Assembly (NCBI GenBank): GCA_903889445.1
Contig: CAISXF010000007.1
Location: 1-41,488, forward strand
Reading direction: 5' to 3'
Origin: an uncultured Pseudomonadota bacterium
Lineage (GTDB): Bacteria; Pseudomonadota; Gammaproteobacteria; Methylococcales; Methylomonadaceae
DNA length: 41,488 bases
The translations under genes and the position numbers were made by a program. Shown here one piece after another: positions 24,061 through 33,127 of this stretch. Below the pieces are notes generated by a model. The model made no database searches, had not been told where the DNA came from, and worked only from the letters and a program-made list of their open reading frames with translations. The first letter of the stretch is position 1, and every line of letters begins with the position of its first letter.

Positions 24061-24306
24061 TATCCCCCACCTGAAGGAAGGGGCTTTACGGTGCTTTTTG
24101 GTAAATACCGCCCATAGTCTTTACGCACTTTACGAAACATTGCCCAATATGATTCAATGCGCTTTTCTTGAAGAATTATGGCAAAAGAAACGCCAAGAAC
24201 TTGAAGATATCTCGCGTTTTATTTGGATTGCAAACAGACTAAAGACGAAAATGCCTTTTTAAGCGAAACCGAAGCACAAACATTCATTCAAAGTTTGGCG
24301 CAATGA
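24061..24306 (+). pseudogene. Decayed gene fragment before rnpB, family unknown
   Basis: A frame from ATG 24149 reads LEELWQKKRQELEDISRFI before a stop at 24260, and a second frame continues DCKQTKDENAFLSETEAQTF to a stop at 24304. One frameshift would join them into a single short helical protein. No family recognised. Just upstream (24062-24090) is an imperfect inverted repeat ATCCCCCACCTGAAGGAAGG, of a kind found beside IS605-type elements. Confidence 0.35.
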
Positions 24307-24377
24307 AAATCGAAATTACGAAGCGATTTTCGAACTCGCTTACGAAAAAACGCCCGTCTGCTGTGGTTATCGGGGGA

Positions 24378-24401
24378 CTAAAAATCATCCATGATTTTTA
24401 G
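24378..24401. promoter_or_regulatory. Perfect inverted repeat upstream of rnpB
   Basis: CTAAAAATCAT (24378-24388) and ATGATTTTTAG (24391-24401) are perfectly complementary around CC. Could be a terminator for upstream transcripts (A run on one side, T run on the other, bidirectional) or an operator. A TAAACT at 24411-24416, six bases before the rnpB start, is a plausible -10 box. Confidence 0.45.
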
Positions 24402-24421
24402 CGACTGTGCTAAACTAAGCG

Positions 24422-24779
24422 CGAAAGAGTTAGCTGGGCAGTCGCCGTTTTATTGTAATGATAGAAGGGAGGAAAGTCCGGACTCCATTGGGCAGAGTGC
24501 CAGATAATAACTGGGGGGCGTGAGCCTACGGAAAGTGCAGCAGAAAATATACCGCTAAATTCGTTCATCGAATCAGTAAGGTTGAAATGGTGCGGTAAGA
24601 GCGCACCGCGCAACTGGTAACAGGTGTGGCAGTGAAAACCCCACTCGGAGCAAGATCAAATAGGAAAGCATTCGTCCGCCCTGGCGGCTTTCGGGTAGAT
24701 TGCTTGAGCGGCAGAGTGATTTGTCGCCTAGATGAATGACTGTTCCCGACAAAATCCGGCTTATAGGCTAACTCTTTCA
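24422..24779 (+). ncRNA. rnpB: RNase P RNA (class A)
   Basis: The catalytic RNA of RNase P, which removes 5' leaders from pre-tRNAs. Conserved parts in order: closing helix P1 formed by GAAAGAGTTAGC (24422) and GCTAACTCTTTC (24767-24778); GGGCAGTCGCC; the core GAGGAAAGTCCGGACTCC (24469-24486) with CR I; GGCAGAGTGCCAGATAA; GGTAAGAGCGCACC; GAAAACCCC; GATGAATGACTG and ACAAAATCCGGCTTATA (24749-24765) with CR V and P4 closing. Length ~358 nt is typical of gammaproteobacteria. Confidence 0.95.
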
Positions 24780-24782
24780 TCC

Positions 24783-26417
24783 CTATTTTTCAGAAACCAA
24801 CATACGTTCCAACTGACTATTTGGCGCAAATTCGATGGGTTTTTCGGTCATCGATTCACACAACGCCAGCAACGTCTTCACACTTTGTAATTGCATGGCG
24901 CGTTGTTGTTGAAACTGTTCAATCGCGGTCATCACTTCGACGGTCAAACTCGTAAAACCTTGCGAAATGCCTTTATTCAAGCCGCGCACCGCACATTTTT
25001 CAAGTGACGGTTGGCATTTTTTCAAAATAAAAAACGGCACTAGCCATGACAATCCGCACACCAACGTGCTATGAATCGCAAAATCCACATTCAAATAATG
25101 ATCGTGCGTTTGATTGCTTTCATAATAACCATTCACCACTTGAAAACCCACCCAACTCATCGCCGCCAAAGGCAACACAATTTCTACCATTGCTATAAAT
25201 TTTAATAACGCGCGTTGCACGATATTTCCACGTTGCGCCAAGGCTTGCCGCGTTTGAAGTTCAACGTGCGAGTTGAATTGTTTTTGAGCCTTTTCACGCA
25301 ACGGTAAAAGTTCTAATTCCAGCGGCGCAATCGGAAATCCCAATTTCTGTGCATCGATAATCAGCATATTTAACGCATCGTCAAAACGAGTTTGCGCCCA
25401 CTCATCCCAAAGTGAAATCACGTTTTTTGAGTTTAATAAATCGTTAACGTGTTGGGCAAAATGTTCGGCTAACGGTTGAAGCCGCCACGCAAAACCCTGT
25501 TGTAATTGTGCGGCGGTTTTTTTCCAATTTGAATTCCAATGATGCGGCAATTTTTTCAACACGGTTTCATTGCCGAATGGCACGAGATAATTTTGTAACT
25601 GTTCCTGTAACTGGTGAATGCGAACGTGTTTGCCGTGTGTTTCCAATTGTTCGATGGTTTTTTGCGTGGCGAGTGATGTTAATGTTTCGGTTAATTGGCA
25701 GAATTCATCGTTTAAAGCACATCCCCCCCGCCCCCCTTCAAAGGGGGGAGAAGCATTTTGACAATTTGTTTTAAAAATAAGTGGCGCGTTAAATCCAGCC
25801 AGTTTTAACTGCTTTTCAAAATCGTCAGCTTGTTCAAAAACACCTCTGTCCCATTGATTCAGCACAAATAACCACGCATGCGTTGCGCCTTCAGCGAGTA
25901 ATAATCGCCACGCTTTTTCGTCTCGATAGCGTTCGGGACTGACAACGTAAATCAACACGTCGATGTGTGGCAACCAGTTTAAAACCAATTCTTTATTGTG
26001 CGTGTCCGTGCTGTCGAAATCAGGCATATCAATCCACACCACGTTTTTTTGCGCGTTGTCGTCATGATTTGCAACGCGAATATCCGTCAGCGGCAAATTT
26101 TTCAGCGTGATTTCACGATGGTGAAAAAGCGTCACTTCTTTTGAAGTCGGGCGCGTCATTCCCGATTTCGCAATCGGTTTCCCCGCTAATCGATTGAGTA
26201 ACGAACTTTTACCCACGCCCGTTCCACCCATAAAAGCGACGATTAACGGACGCGATTCACGCAAATCCTCTCCGCCCGCCTTTTCAAGAGGGGAGAAAAA
26301 ATCTTCTTTTTTGACATGCGTTAGCGGGAGTTGCTGCGGATTTAGCCAACCCAATTCAGAAGCCTGTTGCGCCCAATCTTCGACGCGCTGTAAAAGTTCA
26401 GAGTAATCGTAAGCCAT
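24783..26417 (-). CDS. Dynamin-like GTPase with C-terminal membrane segments (second of a pair)
   Basis: G1 P-loop GGTGVGKS (about residues 64-71 from ATG 26417), G3 DMPD (130-133) and G4 NQWD (187-190) are visible. The remaining ~330 residues are helical, with two hydrophobic stretches near the C-terminus (LPLAAMSWVGFQVVNGYY and STLVCGLSWLVPFFIL). This arrangement suggests a bacterial dynamin-like protein that could remodel or stabilise membranes. Two inserted peptides come from palindromic DNA repeats: one before the P-loop (~residues 40-52; SPLEKAGGED) and one after G4 (SPPFEGGRGGC, ~223-233). The start overlaps the end of the upstream GTPase gene by ~20 bases. Confidence 0.75.
   Translation of the reverse strand: MAYDYSELLQRVEDWAQQASELGWLNPQQLPLTHVKKEDFFSPLEKAGGEDLRESRPLIVAFMGGTGVGKSSLLNRLAGKPIAKSGMTRPTSKEVTLFHHREITLKNLPLTDIRVANHDDNAQKNVVWIDMPDFDSTDTHNKELVLNWLPHIDVLIYVVSPERYRDEKAWRLLLAEGATHAWLFVLNQWDRGVFEQADDFEKQLKLAGFNAPLIFKTNCQNASPPFEGGRGGCALNDEFCQLTETLTSLATQKTIEQLETHGKHVRIHQLQEQLQNYLVPFGNETVLKKLPHHWNSNWKKTAAQLQQGFAWRLQPLAEHFAQHVNDLLNSKNVISLWDEWAQTRFDDALNMLIIDAQKLGFPIAPLELELLPLREKAQKQFNSHVELQTRQALAQRGNIVQRALLKFIAMVEIVLPLAAMSWVGFQVVNGYYESNQTHDHYLNVDFAIHSTLVCGLSWLVPFFILKKCQPSLEKCAVRGLNKGISQGFTSLTVEVMTAIEQFQQQRAMQLQSVKTLLALCESMTEKPIEFAPNSQLERMLVSEK
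25719..25753 (-). repeat. 35-bp palindromic repeat inserted in frame (copy 1)
   Basis: Contains CCCCCCTTCAAAGGGGGG, a hairpin-forming palindrome, preceded by a C7-G run. On the minus strand it encodes SPPFEGGRGGC inside the second GTPase. Identical over all 35 bases to 27700-27734. Confidence 0.9.
26266..26297 (-). repeat. Diverged copy of the palindromic repeat (copy 3)
   Basis: TCCTCTCCGCCCGCCTTTTC followed by AAGAGGGGAGAA has the same layout as copies 1 and 2 with several changes. It encodes SPLEKAGGEDL just before the P-loop of the second GTPase. Confidence 0.65.
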
Positions 26418-28119
26418 GCAGTTTTTCATTAAATTGGGTTTCAATGGCGGCAAGTTTTTCAGGTGAAATTGAAAAATGCGTGTCGGTTTTTAAGTGCTGC
26501 GGCAAAGCGTTCAAGCGGCGCGCAAGTGGCGCGAAAATTTGTTTTTTCACGGCGGCAAATTGTTGGGTTTTCAAATCCGCTTCAACTTTTGTCATGTAAT
26601 TGCCAATTGCGCTTTCTGTGAGTAAATTCGTCAACATCAACATCGCAGGCGCAATCGCTAAATCATGCAGACCAGGTCCGCCCGTGTAAACGGTTAACGC
26701 GATAACGGCGGCATCTGCCGTGACACGAGTGGCGCGTAACGTATTCAAAACAAGCGGCTGTTCTTCCAATTTTGAATAAAGTCCTTGCGCCGCCCGTTCG
26801 ACATCTTGCTGAAAATTTTGGTGATAATCCTCGGCAGCAAGCTGGAATTCTTGTAAAACGTCGGTGCGATTTTGACGTAATTGTTCGCTCAATTCGCGCC
26901 ACAATGAAGGCGTGTTTTTAGCCAATAATTCATGCGCTAATTCGGTCAACGTGTGGTTAATCAGCTGTGTTAAAACAATCATTTCCTGACTTCGCTGCGG
27001 ATGATTTCGACTTTTACCCAATCGCCGCACTAATTTTAACGGATAAAGTAAAACCTTTCGGGCGGTCATCATCACTTTCGCCACGCTTGGAATTTCGAGC
27101 AATAATAACAACTCAGCAATCGCTTGTTGAAAGGTTTCGTAGTGGCGCGGATGATTCAAATAATCTCGCGCATAATCTTTTAACGCTTGCTCAATCTTGT
27201 CATCAACCAACGTTTGCCACGCTTGATAAATTTCGTGTTCGGCGCGTAATGGTTTCGTCCATTCTACCCAATGCGTTTGCACTAATTTTTGTTCGCGCCG
27301 CTGCTGTTTTTCGCGTTGAACTTTTTTCGCCAATTCAAACAAAACGTGCCGTTTCGATTCGGGAATTTCAGGTGATTTTGTGGTTTGTTGATACAAAAAC
27401 GGCACGACTTCGGGAAAATTATCACGCCGATAATCACGCCATTTTTCTTTGAGTGATTCCAAAATAATCGCTTCCGACCCTTCGCTTAATTTATTGACGC
27501 AAATCAGCGTCGGTTGGCGCAACGGTTCGATGAGTTTTAGCGTATCCCACACAGTTTGATCGGCGTATTTTTCTTTGCTGACGACTAGAATAATTACGTC
27601 AGCCAGCGCGATTGTTTTTAAAACGCCTTCGCGATAGTCGGTGGAATCAATCGAATCGAAATCGGGCGTATCCCAAAATACGCAGGCTGGAACAAAATCA
27701 CATCCCCCCCGCCCCCCTTCAAAGGGGGGAGAAGATAGCGTGTAACAATCAAAACGATTTTTGCTTAAATTTTCGCGTGAAAGTTGAACGAATGGCGCGA
27801 AATAACGGGCTAAATCGTGGCAATCGGATAACGCTATTTGATGACAAAAACCGTGCGGATGAACGGTATAGCCCGCTAATGGACTGACTCCCGCATTTTC
27901 AGATTGTAAAAAAACATTCGTCAACGAACTTTTACCCGCTTGCGTAGGACCAATAATCGCACACGATAACGGCAACGTTTTGAGATATTGACCTTTCCGA
28001 AAAAACGCCTCCGCCAACGTGAGCTGTTCAAAAATGAGTTCGTATTGACGGGCTTCGATTGGGGTGGAATTCAAAACAACGTGATAGCGTTGTCGGAGCA
28101 AAGAAATAAATTCCAGCAT
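26398..28119 (-). CDS. Dynamin-like GTPase (first of a pair)
   Basis: 573 residues with G1 GPTQAGKS (57-64), G3 DTPD (150-153) and a G4-like NKLS (209-212). The long helical rest includes basic KVMMTARKVLLYPLKLVRRL and a hydrophobic patch LHDLAIAPAMLMLTNLLTES near residue 500. Paralogous in layout to the next gene, and overlapping it, so the two may form a hetero-oligomer as in other paired bacterial dynamins (inference). The repeat-derived SPPFEGGRGGC (130-140) lies between the switch I region and G3; it must sit in a tolerant loop if the enzyme is active. Confidence 0.75.
   Translation of the reverse strand: MLEFISLLRQRYHVVLNSTPIEARQYELIFEQLTLAEAFFRKGQYLKTLPLSCAIIGPTQAGKSSLTNVFLQSENAGVSPLAGYTVHPHGFCHQIALSDCHDLARYFAPFVQLSRENLSKNRFDCYTLSSPPFEGGRGGCDFVPACVFWDTPDFDSIDSTDYREGVLKTIALADVIILVVSKEKYADQTVWDTLKLIEPLRQPTLICVNKLSEGSEAIILESLKEKWRDYRRDNFPEVVPFLYQQTTKSPEIPESKRHVLFELAKKVQREKQQRREQKLVQTHWVEWTKPLRAEHEIYQAWQTLVDDKIEQALKDYARDYLNHPRHYETFQQAIAELLLLLEIPSVAKVMMTARKVLLYPLKLVRRLGKSRNHPQRSQEMIVLTQLINHTLTELAHELLAKNTPSLWRELSEQLRQNRTDVLQEFQLAAEDYHQNFQQDVERAAQGLYSKLEEQPLVLNTLRATRVTADAAVIALTVYTGGPGLHDLAIAPAMLMLTNLLTESAIGNYMTKVEADLKTQQFAAVKKQIFAPLARRLNALPQHLKTDTHFSISPEKLAAIETQFNEKLHGLRLL
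27700..27734 (-). repeat. 35-bp palindromic repeat inserted in frame (copy 2)
   Basis: Identical to copy 1 at 25719-25753 although the surrounding genes are only distantly alike. Inserted at a different site of the GTPase domain and in the same reading frame, again giving SPPFEGGRGGC. Confidence 0.9.
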
Positions 28120-28215
28120 AAAAAAATTGGCTTAGGTTTATAATAACCGCGTATTTTACTTTGTTTGTTCCGTTAGCGTTATCATCCGATTCATTTTTTA
28201 ATTCGAGACACTTTG

Positions 28216-28650
28216 ATGAAAAAATTACCCCTTGTTTTGTTGTTGCTCAGTTGCAGTCTTTTAATGGCTTGCAATGGTCAAGAAATCAATGCCCATAGTG
28301 AAAAAACTGCTTACAAATCTGTGAAAATGATTAAAAATCACTTAACCGAAGAAAAACGTATCGAATATGAAATGTCGTTTTGGATGATTCGCGATGCCAA
28401 AAAAGATAATGCTGAATTTTTAGCAGCCGTCGATGGCAAGAAGTCGGACGAAATTATCGCGATGGGCAAGGAAATTTATGAAAAACGTAAAACAGAAGGT
28501 TTCGCCGAATATCAGCAATACAAAACGTGGGAAGAAATGATGGCAAAATATGACCGCGACCGCATCAAACAAGGCAAGTCAAAGACCGATATTAAAGAAA
28601 AAATTAACGATCCGCAAAGCGGCAATCGTGATGTTATTTATAGCATGTAA
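28216..28650 (+). CDS. Small lipoprotein, unknown (144 aa)
   Basis: A lipoprotein signal (LLLLSCSLLMACNG; lipobox LMAC with Cys near residue 19) followed by a ~125-residue charged helical domain with no recognised family (EEKRIEYEMSFWMIRDAKKD and KRKTEGFAEYQQYKTWEEMM). Likely anchored to the outer or inner membrane facing the periplasm. ATG 28216 is chosen over the adjacent TTG 28213. The next gene starts 2 bases after the stop, so the two are co-transcribed. Confidence 0.75.
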   Translation: MKKLPLVLLLLSCSLLMACNGQEINAHSEKTAYKSVKMIKNHLTEEKRIEYEMSFWMIRDAKKDNAEFLAAVDGKKSDEIIAMGKEIYEKRKTEGFAEYQQYKTWEEMMAKYDRDRIKQGKSKTDIKEKINDPQSGNRDVIYSM

Positions 28651-28652
28651 TT

Positions 28653-29489
28653 ATGAGAAATTCTTCGCGGCTGTTTATCAAAAAATTAACCCGAATGTGT
28701 TTCATACTTTGTTTATGTGGCACGCTAACATGTGTGGCAAGTGATGACAAACGCGAAGCAGAATTTGCGGTGGATATTCAGAAAACGTTAAATTTTGGTC
28801 ATGCGGTTTGGTTAGGAACGTCCGAAAAAAAGTTTTTAGGTTTATACACCGACACGGCAAAAAATCCTCGTCACGGTATCGTTATTCTTTTTCACGACAT
28901 CGGCGGAAATCCGAATCAACAAGCGATAATCAAACCGTTACGCACCTTTTTTCCCGAGCATCACTGGGCAACGTTGTCGATACAATTGCCGGTGCGTGAA
29001 GCCGGCGCGGCAGTTCAAGATTATTACGCGCTTTTTCCTGAAGCCAAAGCCCGATTCGTCGCAGCAATCAATTTTGCAAAAACTGAAAAGGCGGAAAAAA
29101 TTGTTGTCGTGGGTTACGGTTTAGGCGGTTTGATGGCGAGTTATAGCTTGAGTGAAAAAATAGCGGACGTGAACGCGTTGGTAACGGTTAGTTTGCCCGT
29201 ACCTGAAACCAGTGATTTAACGGCGCAAACATTGCAATTTATGCCAAAATTGACGCTGCCAATGTTAGATATTTATGGCGCGTTAGATTTGCCGAATGTG
29301 GTCAATAGTGCGCGAGAACGGCAGGTAATGGGCAAAATAAATTCAAATTATCAACAGATTAAAATTGACAACGAAGGGCATTTGTATTTGCACGACGAGG
29401 GTTTGTTAGTGAAGCGGATTTACAGTTGGATTGATAAAATAACAAATCGTGACACAACAGAATCGTTGCAAGAGCAGGGCAAGCAATAG
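28653..29489 (+). CDS. DUF3530-family alpha/beta-hydrolase-like protein, exported
   Basis: A signal peptide (basic start, then MCFILCLCGTLTCVASD) leads into an alpha/beta-hydrolase-like domain: GIVILFHDIGGNPNQQ (oxyanion-type HDIG), then VVVGYGLGGLMASY where GxSxG should stand, and a terminal DNEGHLYLHDEG with the His-containing loop. The nucleophile Ser is replaced by Gly (GYGLG), a feature of the DUF3530 group as I remember it, so hydrolase activity is doubtful. The substrate is unknown. It follows the lipoprotein gene and ends in a 9-bp hairpin terminator. Confidence 0.7.
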   Translation: MRNSSRLFIKKLTRMCFILCLCGTLTCVASDDKREAEFAVDIQKTLNFGHAVWLGTSEKKFLGLYTDTAKNPRHGIVILFHDIGGNPNQQAIIKPLRTFFPEHHWATLSIQLPVREAGAAVQDYYALFPEAKARFVAAINFAKTEKAEKIVVVGYGLGGLMASYSLSEKIADVNALVTVSLPVPETSDLTAQTLQFMPKLTLPMLDIYGALDLPNVVNSARERQVMGKINSNYQQIKIDNEGHLYLHDEGLLVKRIYSWIDKITNRDTTESLQEQGKQ

Positions 29490-29520
29490 TCTACTTGCCC
29501 TGTTTACTACTTTTATTTTA
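29476..29520 (+). terminator. Terminator at the convergent gene end
   Basis: CAGGGCAAG (29476-29484) pairs with CTTGCCCTG (29495-29503), followed by a T-rich tail. The stop of the DUF3530 gene lies inside it, and the convergent GlcG-like gene ends at 29518. Confidence 0.7.
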
Positions 29521-30273
29521 TTTAGCTATTGGCGCGTTACTCAATACGGTTGTGTTGGCTTCTGTACTGTTAGCACCACAAGCTGGATGTCCCCAACCAC
29601 CGACACTTTTACCGTCAGCAGCAATATCAAAAACGATATTGTCAGATTTATCGCCTGCAACGCCTGCTGGCACTTTATCCAATGACAATAAATGGCGCGT
29701 ACGCCAAGCGATGTTGTGATCTGCACACGAACTATCGCCACTCACGCCGATTGCACCAACTAATTTCCCCGTAGTGTTATACAGTGCCAAACCACCACCA
29801 AAAACATTAACACCACCAATTCGTTTGCCAACCAGAGCATCTTTCACTGTACCAAAATTAGCCGTTGTGCCTGCATAAGCAACAGAAGTATCAACAGGAT
29901 TACTTTCTTGCAAGCCAAACAAACTGCCACCCGGTTGAACGGCTGAATACAAATTAGCCGTTGATAAAGACAATCCTGGCAAACTAAAAGAATTAGCCGT
30001 ATTGGCTTTTTGGGCAGAAATTACACGGCTGCCTGGCCATTGATCACCCGTTGCTGCACCTGTTTTTGCAATCGCGCAGACTTCGCCCGCACGATTCACA
30101 ATTGTTCCCCACATATGCAAACCAAAACCGCCGTTACTTTGCGATTGTGCTATTTTCAACGTGCTTTGTAATTGTGCAAAAGTAGGAACATCTTTACAGT
30201 CTGCGGCTTCTGCAATACTTATCGTTGCAGACAATGCGATGGTTGTAACCGCAAAAGAAAGTTTTTTAAACAT
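29518..30273 (-). CDS. GlcG/HbpS-family (DUF336) periplasmic protein
   Basis: Signal peptide cleaved near AEAADC (residue ~24), then a GlcG/HbpS-like heme-degrading-type domain: LHMWGTIVNRAGEVCAIAKT, WPGSRVISAQKANTANSFS, GGVNVFGGGLALYNTTGKLV and GAIGVSGDSSCADHNIAWRT. Known members bind heme or cobalamin-like ligands or have no known ligand, often near glycolate or alcohol oxidation genes. Two or three cysteines (GEVC, SSC, PAC) may form disulfides. It is transcribed away from glnS, with ~190 bases between them. The true ligand cannot be told from sequence. Confidence 0.75.
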   Translation of the reverse strand: MFKKLSFAVTTIALSATISIAEAADCKDVPTFAQLQSTLKIAQSQSNGGFGLHMWGTIVNRAGEVCAIAKTGAATGDQWPGSRVISAQKANTANSFSLPGLSLSTANLYSAVQPGGSLFGLQESNPVDTSVAYAGTTANFGTVKDALVGKRIGGVNVFGGGLALYNTTGKLVGAIGVSGDSSCADHNIAWRTRHLLSLDKVPAGVAGDKSDNIVFDIAADGKSVGGWGHPACGANSTEANTTVLSNAPIAK

Positions 30274-30463
30274 GAAATTTACTCCATTTTTTTTTGTAAA
30301 CTACACCAGTTGGCGCAGCAGTTTAGGGATAGTAACGCAATCCAATTATGTGAGCAAATGGTATTCTATTTGTTTTATGGCATATTTTCTACCTTGCTTG
30401 TTAGAGCTTTAAGATTCCTTTACCATGCTTTAACGTTTTCTCATTTTTAAATTTAAAATTACT

Positions 30464-32119
30464 ATGCAAATCCCAGAAACAAATTTACCTGCGAATTTTA
30501 TTCGTCAAATTGTCGCGAATGATTTAAAAGCAAACAAAAATAATGGCAAAGTCGCCACCCGTTTCCCCCCCGAACCGAATGGTTATTTGCACATTGGTCA
30601 CGCAAAATCGATTTGTTTGAATTTTGGTACAGCAATCGAAAATAATGGCACTTGTAATTTGCGTTTCGACGACACGAATCCTGAAAAAGAAAGTGTTGAA
30701 TACATGGAATCTATCAAGCGCGACGTGGCTTGGTTGGGTTTTGAATGGTCAGAATTGCGTCATGCGTCGGATTATTTCGAGCAACTTTATCAATATGCGG
30801 TCGAATTGATTCAAAAAGATTTGGCGTATGTGGACAGTTTGTCGGCGGAAGAAATTCGCCTTTATCGCGGCACGCTCACGCAAGCGGGCAAAGAAAGCCC
30901 CGACCATAATCGTTCAATTGAAGAAAATTTAGATTTATTTACGCGAATGCGAGCGGGTGAATTTGCGGATGGACAATTTGTGTTGCGAGCCAAAATCGAT
31001 ATGGCTTCGCCCAATATGAATATGCGCGACCCTGCGATTTATCGAATTCGCCGCGTGCATCATCAACGCACGGGCGATGCGTGGTGCATTTATCCGATGT
31101 ACGATTACACGCATTGTATTTCGGACGCAATCGAAGGCATTACGCATTCACTTTGCACGCTGGAATTTGCTGATCATCGTCCGTTGTACGACTGGGTTTT
31201 GGAACAATTACAAACGCCGTGTCATCCGCAACAAATTGAATTTGCGCGGTTGCAACTGGAATACACGATTGTCAGTAAACGAAAATTGAATCAACTTGTG
31301 ACCGAAAAACACGTTTTAGGTTGGGACGATCCGCGTTTGCCGACGCTCGCGGGTTTACGTCGCGCAGGTTTTACGCCGCAAGCAATTAAAGATTTCTGCG
31401 AACGCATTGGCATTACGAAACAGAATTCGTGGATTGAAATGGGCGTGTTGGAATACTGCATTCGTGAAGATTTAAACGTGAATGCGTTCCGTGCGATGGC
31501 GGTTTTAGAGCCATTGCGCGTGGTGATTACCAATTATCCAGACGATAAAATTGAAAATTTAGAAGTAAGTAATCATCCGCAACGTGAAGAATTAGGCAAG
31601 CGAATTGTGCCATTTTCAAAAACAATTTTGATTGAACGTGACGATTTTTCTGAAAATCCACCAGCAAAATATAAGCGTTTGAGCGTGGGTGAAGAAGTCC
31701 GTTTGCGTGGCGCGTATGTAATTCGGTGCGACGAAGTGATTAAAAATGCAGACGGTGAAATTATCGAATTGCGATGCAGTTATGATGAAAATACGCTCGG
31801 GAAAAATCCCGAAGGTCGCAAAGCAAAAGGTGTAATTCATTGGGTTGATGAGGCGCATTCGCACACGGCAGAAATTCGTTTGTATGACCGTTTATTTACC
31901 GTGCCGCAACCGGATAATGAAGAGAATTTTTTGAATGTGGTCAATCCGAATTCGTTACAAATTTTGGATTCGTGCCGTGTTGAAGCCAGTTTGAAAGCGG
32001 CGACGCTCGAAAATCGTTATCAATTTGAACGGGTTGGCTATTTTTGTTTAGACATTGATAGTACACTTGAAAAATTAGTATTCAATCGTACCGTGACGTT
32101 GCGCGACAGCAAGGACTAA
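30464..32119 (+). CDS. glnS: Glutaminyl-tRNA synthetase
   Basis: Charges tRNA-Gln with glutamine. Class I motif HIGH at residues 43-46 ([16 protein letters not shown]), VSKRKL at 270-275 as the KMSKS-type loop, and the GlnRS-specific [12 protein letters not shown] (66-77) and [10 protein letters not shown]. 551 residues, full length, with the beta-barrel anticodon-binding end (ending [12 protein letters not shown]). A gammaproteobacterial or eukaryote-type GlnRS; bacteria with GlnRS rather than GatCAB alone are mainly of this group, which supports the host assignment. Confidence 0.98.
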   Translation: MQIPETNLPANFIRQIVANDLKANKNNGKVATRFPPEPNGYLHIGHAKSICLNFGTAIENNGTCNLRFDDTNPEKESVEYMESIKRDVAWLGFEWSELRHASDYFEQLYQYAVELIQKDLAYVDSLSAEEIRLYRGTLTQAGKESPDHNRSIEENLDLFTRMRAGEFADGQFVLRAKIDMASPNMNMRDPAIYRIRRVHHQRTGDAWCIYPMYDYTHCISDAIEGITHSLCTLEFADHRPLYDWVLEQLQTPCHPQQIEFARLQLEYTIVSKRKLNQLVTEKHVLGWDDPRLPTLAGLRRAGFTPQAIKDFCERIGITKQNSWIEMGVLEYCIREDLNVNAFRAMAVLEPLRVVITNYPDDKIENLEVSNHPQREELGKRIVPFSKTILIERDDFSENPPAKYKRLSVGEEVRLRGAYVIRCDEVIKNADGEIIELRCSYDENTLGKNPEGRKAKGVIHWVDEAHSHTAEIRLYDRLFTVPQPDNEENFLNVVNPNSLQILDSCRVEASLKAATLENRYQFERVGYFCLDIDSTLEKLVFNRTVTLRDSKD

Positions 32120-32155
32120 AATTTTCAACATTTTTTAATTTTCAAAAGGAAAATC

Positions 32156-32998
32156 ATGAAGCCCATCAAATTCGATTTAAAATTCAGTGATGGCACAACG
32201 CTCGCCCGATTAGATGACCGTGAAGAAAACTTATCACCCGCACTTTTTGAGCATTTTCATTCAGGCAAATTAGCGAAATGGTTGCGGGTTCGGAAATTAG
32301 AAGAACTCGCCGACAAAGTGGAAGCGTTACGCGCTGAACATCTCGCCGACAAAAACGAACTCGATGTAAAACTGTTTAAAAACTTGTGTGAAATTTTAGT
32401 GAGTGAATTGGATTTAGACGATACACGCGAAGCCATTGCCAATTACAAAGCTGTCGCGCCTTTTGGTGAAAGTTCAAACGACGAAGAAGTTGAACAGCTC
32501 AAAGTTGAAACTGAAGCGTTGAAAATGGAAATTGAACAATTGAAAAATCCACCCAAACCGAAAATAACCGAAGCACAAATTGGACAGTTTATCGCGCGTG
32601 ACGACGGCACCGCATTGGATACGACAACGGGTTTAACGTGGTGTCGTTTTTCAATTGGGCAACGATGGGAAAACGGGACGGTTATTGGGGATACAAAAGC
32701 AATGACTTGGGATGACGCAATGAAAGTTACCCATTCATTTAACGCTCGTGAGGCGTGTGGTGGTTTTACGGATTGGCGATTACCGACAATTGAAGAATTA
32801 AAAAGCATTGTTGTTGCCGAATCCTCTCCACCAAAAATCAACCACACTATTTTTCCAAATACTCTTCCTGAATGGTTTTGGTCTTCTTCGCCTTATGCTG
32901 AACATAGTTTCAATGCGTGGAGTATCTTTTTCTACAACGGCTATTCAGGCTACGACTATAAGGACTACGAGGGTAATGTTCGGCTGGTGCGTGGATGA
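32156..32998 (+). CDS. DUF1566-domain protein with a coiled coil (280 aa)
   Basis: N-terminal ~90 residues: LSPALFEHFHSGKLAKWLRV, then LEELADKVEALR and LFKNLCEILVSELDLDD, a compact pattern seen in front of FGE/DUF1566 domains in some proteobacteria. A coiled coil (VEQLKVETEALKMEIEQLKN, residues ~112-131) links it to the C-terminal DUF1566 domain (~140-280): DTTTGLTWCRFSIGQRWENG, CGGFTDWRLPTIEELKSI, FWSSSPYAEHSFNAWSIFF and GNVRLVRG. No signal peptide, so cytoplasmic. RBS AAGGA before ATG 32156. Its C-terminal domain is alike to 10111-11652 but the N-terminal part is not. Role unknown. Confidence 0.7.
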   Translation: MKPIKFDLKFSDGTTLARLDDREENLSPALFEHFHSGKLAKWLRVRKLEELADKVEALRAEHLADKNELDVKLFKNLCEILVSELDLDDTREAIANYKAVAPFGESSNDEEVEQLKVETEALKMEIEQLKNPPKPKITEAQIGQFIARDDGTALDTTTGLTWCRFSIGQRWENGTVIGDTKAMTWDDAMKVTHSFNAREACGGFTDWRLPTIEELKSIVVAESSPPKINHTIFPNTLPEWFWSSSPYAEHSFNAWSIFFYNGYSGYDYKDYEGNVRLVRG

Positions 32999-33127
32999 CG
33001 GTGTTTTTAATTTTTCTTTGTTAAAAACACTTCATTAACTTTTGATTTAGCTTTTTTTAAATGACATAACCTGTCGTCACCCTGTGTTATGGTTTGCGCT
33101 TTTCATTTCAAAGAGGTGCAAACCATC

